Origin: Daphnia pulex
Lineage: Eukaryota > Arthropoda > Branchiopoda > Diplostraca > Daphniidae
DNA length: 64,000 nt
Direction: 5' to 3'
NCBI RefSeq assembly: GCF_021134715.1
Contig: NC_060024.1
Location: 14,062,974-14,126,973 of the forward strand
The notes below the pieces were generated by a model. The model was given only the letters and a program-made list of their open reading frames with translations. It did no database searches and was not told the origin of the DNA. Made by a program: the position numbers and the translations under genes. Positions 12,401 to 23,800 of this stretch are shown here, in pieces (the stretch's first letter is position 1; each line of letters starts with the position of its first letter).

Positions 12401-12912
12401 TAATGGCAATTTTCTGTTACTTAATTTTACCAACACTGTTATAGTCAGACAAAAGATATTCCGATTGATCTGAACATTTATTCTTCTTTCCATACCAATT
12501 CTTCAATTAATTCTCCTTTTAGATTCATTTCTGGTTACTTTTAACGACGTATAATGTCGTCAGAATTCAATATACACTCTGATCGACTTGACCATATATA
12601 ACGACTATGACGTCACAACTTCTTGGTATTTATTCAAGGCGAACCGGAAAATCTTTGCATACAAGTTGTCGCAAGTTGTTTGAGATGTTGGCAGAGTTTG
12701 ACTTTTTGACTGTTAAATGAGCGCTGGGTCCAACAGAGAAAAATGTAAGAAAAAATTATACTCGTGCAGAATCACGGTAGGTCTATCATTTGATTGAGTA
12801 TTTCCTCTACTAATACTAGCAACAACACAAATCAGAATAACGACGCGCTTATTTAAATATTAATCAATTATATCAAAACTGGAATTGCAATCTGCTTTTT
12901 TGGATAGGCTAT
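9467..12912. other. Long intergenic region with two CRE palindromes near antizyme
   Basis: Includes the antizyme 5' flank, with perfect TGACGTCA palindromes at 9994-10001 and 10146-10153 and a third at 12608-12615. Open frames such as 10063-10338 (+) and 10362-10736 (+) show no family resemblance, and I do not call them genes. Confidence 0.5.
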
Positions 12913-13919
12913 TTACAATTTTATGTGATTTCGGGACAATAATTCCAAGGTTGACTGCTTGTGAATGCAAAACTCGGACAAAGTGTGGCTATCGAACCGA
13001 CCGATCTGCTTTCCAGCAAACATTAGACATTGCTCATCAGACGGGAGACCTTCCCTTTCCTGAATTTTGTCTTTCACCCAAGCGATAGTGTTTGAAGGCT
13101 CAACTGTAAGAGTGATAGTCCTACCGGAAAATGTCTTGACAAAAATCTGCATTTCGATCTATTCAATAACAAAAGAACTCTTATAAATTGTCATTATAAG
13201 AAAAGGAGAAAAACTTTTTAAACAAATCTTACCTCATTTTTCTTCGGAATTGTTGACGAGGAAACTCGGATTGATTTCATGGCACGATTAAAAGCATCCA
13301 GATACTTTTGTTCGTCTGATGACGGTATTGAAATCTGGAGGAGTTGAGTTGCCTCAGCGACTTTTAATTCGTTGATTCTGCAATTTTTGCACAGCATTGA
13401 AACGATTTCCTTAATGGCTGAAGCATCTAAAGTGTGGGGAATTAAAGTCATTCTTTTTTCGATCTCTTTAGTGCTCTGGGAATTCCAGTAAGGTCCATTT
13501 TGGTCAAGATTCAACAGATTTGAAACATTTTGGCTCAGTTCAGGGCTGAATGTCAAGAAAAGAACTGGATGAGTTGGGTGGAAATGAGATGAAAATTCGA
13601 GCAGTTCTTTGACAGGGAAATGCAAATCAAATTGAAATGCACCAACATTTGATTGTGATTCTTGGTTGTTGGAGGCTGATTCTAACAAAACCTCTGTTGA
13701 TGACACCTGTACGATAAATGAAGATCCACTTAAATTATACGACCCGAGACGAATAGATGAGCATGGGAATTCTATAAATTGTTTCTGCATCTGGTTTTCT
13801 TGAACCTGTAAATGTAATAACAATCAAATGACCTTGTACTTTTTAAACTTATGTGATAACAAAATTACCAATAAAGCAGGTGCAGCTACGTTTATACGTT
13901 TTGTATCTCTAGAAGACAT
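12913..13919 (-). CDS. Unrecognised protein with C-terminal ubiquitin-like domain
   Basis: Three phase-0 exons on the minus strand, 13919-13869, 13805-13233 and 13158-12913, give 289 residues. The first 208 residues match no family I can name. They have a globular, beta-rich look ([15 protein letters not shown], then [23 protein letters not shown]) and a helical C-terminal half. I suspect a PH-like fold but cannot show it. The last exon starts [20 protein letters not shown] and is plainly ubiquitin-derived through AGKQ. Relative to ubiquitin, Lys6, 27, 29, 48 and 63 equivalents are kept, Lys11 and Lys33 are Arg, Leu8 and Ile44 of the binding patch are Phe and Met, two residues are inserted after AGKQ, and the LRLRGG tail is replaced by SRNHIKL. 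It therefore cannot be conjugated and probably serves as a built-in interaction module. The alternative is two neighbouring genes, but the shared splice phase favours one. Confidence 0.7.
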
Positions 13920-14802
13920 GGCGGACTTTGTTTGACTTTGAAAATAGTTGAAACCACGTTGATAAGACAACTAACTTACACGATGAAACACGATAACTTG
14001 GAAGTTATCTTTCGCGATTTCACGTGGTTGTTGACACATTTTGAACCAACGACGTTGCCATTTTCTTTGATACACCGATAAAGAATTAATCTTGGTAATT
14101 AACTCATTAAGACGAGAGGCTGAAAATGAGTCCACGTTGGAAGCGAATTGGTTTGAATAGGTGTATAAGTGTAAAAACAATCCGTACAGATAACAAAATT
14201 ATAATTGGGCGACTTGATTTACTTTTTTCACTGCAAGTTGCTCTATGAATCATTTCTTCAATCTTCAATCATTCAAATGGTGGCCGACGAGGGAATTAAG
14301 TCAAGGCAAAACTCATCAATCGGGGGGGGGGGGGGGGGGAAAGAAAATGCAGAAAACAATCAGAGGAAGAGGAGAGAAGGAAGGAAAGAAAGTTAAAAAC
14401 AACAATGACGCCAATTCAATCGAATGAATGGGGGCCACGGGATTCTCGGCCCTTCCACCAAGCCTTTCCATCCGAGACACAAATGAACGACGACATAATT
14501 CCAGACACAAAATGTACAACACAAATATAGACGGGAGGACTAAACAATTCGCAATTACACCCACACGCACACACGCACAATCACACAAAGTTGTGACACA
14601 TTCCCCACAATGGCAAAAGAAATTAAAGAACAAAAAACAAAATTTTCCCACTTTCAATCCTTTGTACAGATTATAACCATTGCACAGGCGACTAAATACA
14701 AAAACAGAAAAAGAACATTATTTTTTTGTTTGTTTTCTCTTATAGAAACAAGGCAGACAGACAGAGTCTCATCCATCTCAAATTTGTCCAATTTGGTTTC
14801 AA
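13920..14802. other. 5' flank of the ubiquitin-tail gene and 3' UTR of KMT2C/D
   Basis: The segment nearest 14803 should be 3' UTR of the minus-strand methyltransferase gene. A run of 18 G lies at 14322-14339. A 69-codon minus-strand frame at 14180-13971 ends at a good donor-like gtaagt, but it does not join the next gene in frame. Confidence 0.5.
14322..14339. repeat. Poly-G run (18 G)
   Basis: Uninterrupted 18-base G tract (C tract on the transcribed strand of the methyltransferase gene), probably within its 3' UTR. Confidence 0.9.
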
Positions 14803-17800
14803 TCAGTTCATCCATTTGCGGCAACTAGCGGCCCCGCAAAGGCACGGAATCTTGTGGTCGTCTTCAATGTCGAACTTGTAGTCGTACGAAAGCTGCAAAC
14901 CAAATCAAAATGAAATGATTATTATCTTCTGCAACGAAAGCGGATAAACTTGTGTGCGACTCTCACCTCTTCGCCTCTGGCGATCCTCCGGCTGGCAAAG
15001 ATGATGATCCTCAAGTCGCGCTCGACTTCGACGGCCTCGGCGACGCAGTTGGGCCCGCACGAGTGGTTGATGTAACGGGCCAATCCGCCGCACAGGGTGG
15101 CGTCGATGACTCGCTGCTCGTCCAGTCGGAACATGTAAATGCCGCGGTTGGCCGCCTCGTAGCGCTTCTCCCGGCACTCGGCCAATTCGGCACGGATCAT
15201 TTCGCCAATGTACTCGATGACCATCGTGTGTTTCTCAATGTCACGGGCGGCGTAGAGGCCCAGGCCCTGGATCTTGGAGCGGGCCAGGTAAATGTTGTGA
15301 CGCCACTCTTGTTTCATCTTCTTGTACTGCGAACTCTTTGAGTGGACAAACTGTTTGGAATACGGACCCGGAAGGTCCACCATCACCAAACTGCTGGCCA
15401 GGCTGCTCGAGTGGCTGCTGCCACCGCCGCTGGATGACGACGTCGACGCGTTGGTTGACGAACGCGAAGTGCCAAACTGTTGGAATAAAAAACAAATCGA
15501 CCAAAAATGTTTAGCGACTTAAAACAAATTTGCAATTGAATTCAACAAACGGACCGTCCGATGGGCGTGGAATCGTTTGACATGAGTTCGCAGTTTGGGT
15601 TCAGAACGGGCTGATCCTGTCGGGTTGACGGCCAACGGCAATTCCAGCAGAGGATTGCGGCCGTATTTAAAGTTGTAATCCGTCAGCGACTCAATTCCAG
15701 GCAAGGATTCAAGGACACGGACGATTGCCGGCTCGTTGAGTCCAAAAAGATCCTCGCCGTTGAGAAACTGAGGGAAAAGACGGACGACACCTTCCTGCCG
15801 CCGCATTTCTTCAATGGCGCCGAGAATTTGTTGCCAAACACCTTGACACGTCCAGTCCTGGAATTTAAACAAAAATCCGTCAGTTGAATTCCCACAAATA
15901 ATTAAAAAAACGGAATTTTTACCTTGAAGGAAAGGTCGGGCAGGTTGGGGCGATCGGGTTCCTGGACGACAACGTTAAACTGCGGCCGGCCCTCGCATTC
16001 CTCGATGGAGCAAACGTATCGGCACCTTTTGTGGATCTGCCGCGGGGACCAGTAGAAGCGGACCACCTGATAGCCGATGGGGTAAATGCAATTGGGTGAG
16101 TGGAAGGCGGCCAACTGGTGCGGCAGCAGCTGGCCCACCGACAGGAACGTCAGCGACCCGACTCTCAGCAGGTAACTCTGCTCTCCGGCGTCCACCGCCA
16201 CTCCGCCGCTGTGCATGACAGTGGCCACCTGGCGGTTCTCGTCGCGGTTGATGTAGACCCGCCGGAAAACGGACAGAGTCGTCAGCTGCTCCTCCTTGAT
16301 GTCCACCACCGAAGTGGAGCTGGTGCTGGAGCACTTGGGCAAGTGCTGGGAGCAGTAGACGGACTTGTTCTTGAGGAAGACGCAGCCCTCCTTGACGGCG
16401 CAGCCCAGGTGGAAGACGGACGAGCAGCGCAGTTTGAAGCACTTGACGCTGGCGCCGTTGCGGCCGCAATGGAGGCACGTCTGCGTCAGGCTCTGCTTCA
16501 GGGCCGTGTCCACGTTCATCAGGGCCCCGTTGACCATCTCGAAGACCTCTTCGTGCCACAGGGCGCAGTTCAAGTGAACCCAACGGTCCACGTCGTAGTT
16601 GATGAGCCGGGCAGGCCCGTCCGACACGCCGTCACCTTGGCCACTGCAAAAGAGACACTGGCGCTTGTCGATCGCCTTTTCGCCCGTCGGGCGGATGCAA
16701 ATGGCCGCCCTGTACAGCATTTCCGTCAACTCGTTGTCCGTCATCTTTTTGTTGTGGTTGCCCGGCTGCTGCTGCTGTTTCCTGGCCACCTGCTGCTGGA
16801 AATTCGGTGACCAGTTGCGGTACCGCAATCCCTTCCACTTGGGAGCGGGAGGAGTCACCGGAACCGGAGTCTGGGCCTGCGACGGAACTGCAACGGCGAC
16901 AGCGGCGGCTGCGGCCGCAGCGGCAACGACACTGGCGGCCGCCGCGCTGGCCGCCGTGTGGCTGTGACTGGAGACGCCCGAATCCTGGACGCAGACTTGT
17001 TGCCCCTGGCCACCGCCGCTGCTGATGTGAGCCACAACGGCGTTGGCTTCTTTGGCTTCGATGGCCGACGGCCGGGTGTTGTGCGCCACGGCGAACTGGA
17101 CAAAACAGACGGAACTGCAGAAATGGTAATCTTCGTCTTCTCCGTCGGGATCGTCCGGATCGGGAATGGTCGTCGCCGTCGTCGTTTTCTTTGGCTCGGC
17201 GCTGCTGCTGTCCAGTCCGGCGGCGGAGAAGAGCTGGGCCTTTTTGGTGATTTTGTTGTTGCCCAAAATGACAACGTCGCAATGGCGGCAGAATTTCGTC
17301 GTCCCGTTCAGGATCGACTGGATGTCAACCGGAGCGCCTTCCTTCCCGTCTTTGCCCTTGAAACGGTAAAGTCCGAGGCGTTGCGACGGGCCGGGCGGTC
17401 CGCCTCCACCGCCGGGAGTGCCGGCGCCAGGCCGTTCGATGATGCGGTAATCGGTAGGCGGCGGGACTCTGAGGAGGGCGGCTAATCGGCACAGGACCTG
17501 GTTGACATCTTCGGCCGCCGACGCGTTCAAAGTTAAAGTCACCGTCACGTTGGTGCTGTCCCGGAGCGGAAGTCCGGAACCGCCCGTCATCAGTCCGAAC
17601 GCCGAAGGTGCGAAGCTGCTGGATTTGCCGGGCTGGAGGCTGTTGTTGGTCGGCTGATTCTCCGTGTCCAGGCAAATGACTTCCTTCTTCATCGAAACGG
17701 GCGGACAAGGAGGGGCGGACACGGGGGGCGGAGCAGCAGGCGGAGTGATGTGAACTTGGGTCGGCGGTGTGGGCCGGATGGGCACGGGGGCGCAGATGAT

Positions 17801-20800
17801 GATGGGGATATCGGGCGAGTTGCAGTAACTACTCCGCCTGGACGTGGAAGAATCTTCCGGACTCTTCGAGTTCTGTTGCCTGTCCGATCCGGCCGAGTCC
17901 ATGGCCAAGTCGATGAATCGGAGGCCGGGGAAACGGACAATCGGTTCCGGCATGACGCACTCGGGTGACGACGAACTGACTACCGTGTCCGGAGTGTCGC
18001 ATCCGTCACCTCTTCCGCCTGCCAGATTGTTGCTGTTGTCCAGGAGGATGGAGCAGCTCGAGCTGCTGCGGCTGTTGCGCGACGCGTAGTCGTCGTGATG
18101 ACGTGACGATCCGGCCGGATCCCATCGAGGCCAAGCAAATTCCTGGTGGTAGAAACCCCTCTGGCTACTACTACTACTGCTGCTGCTGCTGTTGCTTCCG
18201 GCAGCGCCCTGTGTGTTGTTGTTGTTGTTTGCCGACGGAGTGGGCGGATTGTTGGGCGGTGGAGGGGCCGCCGCCGCCACGGGTTCGATGTCGCCAAACG
18301 GGCGAGTGTTGTAGTAATCCGAGACGCCGGGCAAGTGGGCCGAGCCGTAAGAGCCTTTGAGCAGTCCGTTGCGATCCACCTTGACGGCGCTTGCCGAGTA
18401 GTTGCTGTAGTTGTTGTTGTTGTTGTGACTTTGGATCCTCGAGGCGAACGGGGTGAGATCGCCAGCGCCAAAGATAAAAGTGCCCGTCGACGAAACGCAT
18501 CCACGTCCCAGCTGGGGCTCCTGGACCGTCAGCGGAGGCAAAGCCGTGCGGATTTGAGTCATGACCGACTCGATAAAGGCGTCGTAATCCACAATCTCCT
18601 CGTATTTCGATCCTTTGCGACTTCTCTTCTTGGCCGACGGATTGGGAGTCGACGGAATAGAAACTCCAGCGATCGATCCGGTCGGCGTCATGGGCGCCGA
18701 TCCCGACGTGTTGAGATTGGCATTTCCAGCGGCACCAGGGCCGACTGTCACGACTGTGGCGGCCGACGGGACCGTAGCCACCGAAACGGCCTGGTTGTTG
18801 TTGTTGCTGTTGGACATGGAAACAGCCGGAGGGAGAGTGACGCCCAAAACGTTCATTCCGGACGCGTTAGCTGATGAATCCGGTTTGTTGTTGGCGGCGA
18901 CGCTTTGCCTCCGCTTCTGCTGGTATTGGCGTCGCTTCATTTTGCGGATTTCCTCGCTGGTCGCCGCCGAATTGGTCAAAGCCGTTGCGCCTGTTGTTGT
19001 TGTCGCTGGCGTCGTGTTGTTGTTGTTGTTGGCCGTCAACCGGTTGGTGGGCTGTGGCTGCTTTTGATGTTGTTGCTGTTGTTGTTCCGACTGCGTCTCT
19101 GAATTGGACAAGGCCGTGACGGAATCCATCGAATGTTCGCTCTCCTCCAGTTCCATTTTGACGCCGACGGCGGAAGAACAAGTCGCCTGCTCGTTCAACA
19201 CGACAACTTCCTGTTTGACCACCACCATTTGCCTCTGTTGTTGCTGGCCGACGAAAGGAGCCCTGACCATCATGCCGGCAGGTCGGTACGCGTTCTGCTG
19301 CTGTTGTTGCTGTTGTTGTTGTTGAGTCGGAGTCGGCGGCTGAGGGACGCGGGAGACCATCTGGGCCATTTGCGACGGCGGAATCTGAGCCACGGCCAAC
19401 GAGGACGGGGTGATGGGCTGGGCCAGTTGAGAGGCCAACGAAGTGGCAGCGCCGAAAAGCGACCGCGACGCCGAGGATGTCGGTGTAGTTGGCGTCGAGG
19501 AACTGGTGGCAACTCCACCACCGCCAGGGGCAGGACCTCCGCCGTAATTGGTTGCCGAGACGCCGGATGAAGAAGACGAGACGGGCACTTTGCTGGGAGT
19601 CAACGGCTTGGCCAGCAAACCCATGAGCGACGTCGGTTTCGTCGAGTTGTTGGTGGTGGTGGTGGTCGTCGTCGCAGAGTTGCTGGTCGTCGACGAAACG
19701 GCGGACGTCGAGGCCGAGGAGGACGACAAAGTGGATGAGGCCGACGAGGCTGCGGCAGCGGCTGCAGCGGCCGCAGCCGCCGATCCTTGCAGCAACTGCT
19801 TGAGCAGGGCGTTCTGGGGAAACAAGAAAAACTACTGAATTAGGAACGCGGGTGCCTGGAAAATAGAAATTCATGTTAAAAGTCATTTGCTAAAGTCACC
19901 TGCTGTTGTTGCTGCACCAGAAGCGGATTGCTGGATTCCTCGGCATTGGCGCTGGATTCAGACGTTGACTGTTGAGCTGCCACTGGTTCCTCGTCCACTT
20001 TCTCTTGTTTGACCAACACCACCGTTTGTTGTTGCTGTTGTTGCTGCAGAGTCGCTTTGGGCTGATTGGCCGATGGCGGAGGATTCTGAGCGGACGACGA
20101 GTTCAACGTCAGAGTGGGCAGTGGCCGTTGGTTGATGATCAAAGGTGATGAGAGTCGGTTGCCCATCGGAGCTCGAACGAGGATCGACGTCGGCACAGTT
20201 CCAGGGACGGACACTGTCCGAACTGACGTCATCGGAATCGTCACGTTCGGTTGAGGATTCGACTGGATTGTCGTGGAATGGGTGGCCGATTGGGTCGACG
20301 GAGGCACATTCGAAACCGGAATGGCCGACAGTGTGACGGTGGTGACTGTCGTCGTCGACATGGACGATGGACTCGACGAATAAGAGACTGGGGCCTTCAG
20401 CGAGACTTTGGAAGCCAAAGTGACTGCAGGAGAGAGCGAGACCGAGGGTATCACAACGGCCGGTGTCAAAACTGGGGGCGGAGCAGCCGCCACAGCAACA
20501 ACTTCCGCTGGAGGCGTTGGTTTCTCTGTTTCTGGCACCACTGGATCTTGAACCGTGGGCGCTGAAACCGTTGCTGGAACTGGTGGAGTCTCAACTTGTT
20601 CCTGCGACTCGGTGGCCGATACGACAGGAGCGGCCTCAACTTCTTCGTTCAGAATCACATCGGGCAGCGATTCGGATTTCGGAATGACGGAAGGATCAAA
20701 CTGCTGAGATTTTACAAGCGACGATTCGACAGGATCACTGGACGCGATAGACGGCGATGACTGGGAATTGGCTCCAGCTCCAATTTCGAGGGCTGGATCG

Positions 20801-23800
20801 GCAACAGCGGCTGTTTCTGGCATCAAAGGATCCACTTCGACCCGGGCCACTGCCCGTCCTTCTTTCCTCTCTTCCACCAATTCGATGGGGTCGTGGATTG
20901 GCGCCATTTTGCCACCGCCGTCGATTGGCCGGGGTGAAATCATGTCCACTTCCGTCACTTCGGGCACTTCCACCAAGTGGAACATTTCCAGCGTCTCCAT
21001 TTCTCCTCCGCCGGGCAAATCCATCAGCATCTGGTCGTTGACCATCATCTCGTCCGCCTTCGTCATCGTCGGTTCTTCACGAAGGGCCGGCACGACCACC
21101 TCAGACATTTCCGACGTCGAAGTGGTTGCCAGCGGATCCATGAGCCCCTCCATCCCGCCAACTTCTTCGACGGCCTTCGTCAATTCGACGACCTCGGCAA
21201 CGACGATGGGCCCCTCATGACTGGACGTGGCCGATTCCAAATCGGCTGCCAACAACTGAGGCCCTTTGTCTTGTTCGCTCTTCTCCGTTGCCGGAAGAAT
21301 GGGAGCAGGTGGGGGAGGGGGAGAGAGTGGACCATCGGTGCCACCTCCTTTCAATCCGATTTTAGGGAAACCAAACGAATCGTAGACGATCCAGTGAGGG
21401 GCCACGTTCATCGAACCGATTCCTCCTCCACCGCCTCCACCGGCCGACGGATCAGCAGAGTCGAGCGTCTGATTATTAACTGGAGGAGCTTGTTGTTGTT
21501 GCTGTTGTTGAGCTGCTGGGCTCTGGAGTGGAGGAGGAGCCACAACGTTTCCGACGGAAGAGTCGACCGAGAGTTGCTGCTGGACGGTGACAGGAGTTCC
21601 AGGGGCTCGAGGTCTCATGACCGGATTGTAGTTGTTGCCGTTGCCTCCGTAAACTTGTTGCTGTTGCATTGGCTGGTGGTGCATGGGTTGTTGTTGTTGC
21701 GGCTGCTGCATGTACTGTTGCTGCATCGGCTGGTTGTTGTTGCCGTACGTTTGCTGTTGCGGCTGGAAATGCCCTTGAGGTGGTTGTTGTTGTTGCTGGT
21801 GATTCAATGGGCCCTGGACTCCTTGTTGTATTGGCTGCTGCATTTGTTGTTGCTGCATCTGGTGCTGAGGGGCTTGTTGTTGTTGTTGCATTTGCTGCTG
21901 TTGCATGGGTTGTTGCATGGCGAATTGTTGTTGTTGCTGCATCATCTGCTGCTGCCGTTGCATTTGCATTTGGGCCGCTTGCTGTTGATGCACCTGCTGT
22001 TGGTTGACTTTCATCGGCTGTTGTTGCTGTTGTTGCATTCCCTGCATGTTGCCTTGCATGGGCGCGTGTTGTTGCTGCTGAATCTGGGCCGCCTGTTGGA
22101 GGGCGGACGCCATAGGGAAGCGCTGCCGGATCATCATCACCGGCTCACCACCAGGCCCTTGACCACCGGGTTGTTGCTGCACCACATTGGCTGGCCGAAT
22201 GAATCTCTGCTGTCCCATCATTTGTTGTTGTTGTTGTCCAGGCATCACCTTCATTAAAAACCAAATCAATTGAAAATGAATTCCAAGAGTTTACTAGAAA
22301 TAAAATGTTAAGAATAGACATACCATGTGTTGCTGCTGTTGTTGCATGTTGCCGGCCGGCCTCTGCATCATCACTTGGCCAGGTCCGCCTTGCATCTGTT
22401 GGTGCTGGTGTTGTTGCTGCATGTCAACGTATTGCTGTTGTTGCTGCATGGGCGGGCGTATCATAACGCCCGGGCCAGGATGGCCCATCATCCTCACAGG
22501 ACCGCCTCCGACATTCTGCTGGACATTTTGCATTTGCTGTTGTTGTTGCTGCTGTTGTTGCGGTGAAGGCAACCGCGGAGGGTGAGATTGGGGCGACGTC
22601 AATCGCATCGTCATTCCCACTTGGCCTTGCCCAGTCCCGACGACGTTGGGATTGTGACCCGACTGGCCCAGGACTCCGACGGGTTGCGGGGAAGCCATCG
22701 GCCCAGGGCTGAACGGACTGTTGAGGGCCACGACGTCGTTGTTCTCAGAGTGTTGAGACAGAGGCGTGCCCACTTGCTGTTGCTGGCCCATACCTCTAGG
22801 CGACGACGAGGACATTTGCATCTGCCCTTGTTGACCGACAGGCCCAGCGCCGCCGCCAGACGCCGTGTGGGGCGAAGGCATAGGACTGGGTTGTTGCTGT
22901 TGTTGACCTGTGCCACCGGGGGTCATGGGGCCGGGCGTCATGGGCCCACCGCCACTCATCGACCCGTGAGGCGAGTGGGTCATCATCATCGAGGGCGAAG
23001 GTGAAGGTGCGGGCATGGGGCGTTGCTGTTGCTGCACCTGTCCGGCTACTCTGCCCGGCATTTGCATCTGAGGACTCGGCGACGGCTGGGGCGTCGTCAT
23101 CATTTGGGCAGGACTGGCCACTTGGTGGATCATCCGGGGACTCTGAACGGGTCCACCGCTGGACGTTGCCACTTGGGGACTGGACGGGCACATGGGTGAG
23201 CCGTGCGGATGTTGTTGTTGCTGCTGTTGGCGCACCTGCTGGAACTGGGCCTGCTGACCGACGACGATGTTGCGGTTGGGTTGCATCATCATTGGCTGGC
23301 CAGGTTGTTGCATTGCCTGGACCATGTGCGGGTGATTCTGCTGGTGCTGCTGGCCGGCGTGAGGCGACGTGGCGTTCTGAACGCTGGGGTGTTGTTGTTG
23401 TTGTTGCTGCTGGTTCATCATCACCATCATGTTGCCGCCGGGTTGTTGCTGTTGCTGCTGCATCATCTGGCCGTGCATTTGAGGGTGGACTTGTTGTTGC
23501 TGTTGTTGCGGGTTCATCGGCGGCCGCAGGGGACCGGTCATGCCCATGTGGCCGACTGGCGACAAGAGCGGATGCGGCGATTGAGGAGTGACTCTTCCGC
23601 CGACCACCATGCCGCCACCTCTTGGACTGGCCTGCTGAGGATGTTGTTGTTGTTGTCCCTGCTGCTGGATCTGCAACTGCAACTGCTGCGGCTGGCCGAA
23701 CGCGGCGAAATTGCCCGACCCATCCGCCACGACCATAGGAGACGGCGAGGCGGGGAGTTGTTGCTGGCCTTGGCCGGCCACGGGTGGTCCCACCACGCCC

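Noticed and set aside
13971-14180. 69-codon minus-strand frame ending at a donor-like gtaagt
   Set aside because: Joining it to the next exon does not keep frame with the ubiquitin-tail gene, and it resembles no family. It may be a 5' UTR exon.
15975-19886. Other long minus-strand frames (201-339 codons) overlapping the KMT2C/D exon
   Set aside because: GC-rich codon bias keeps alternate frames open; their Arg/Pro-rich translations match no domain.
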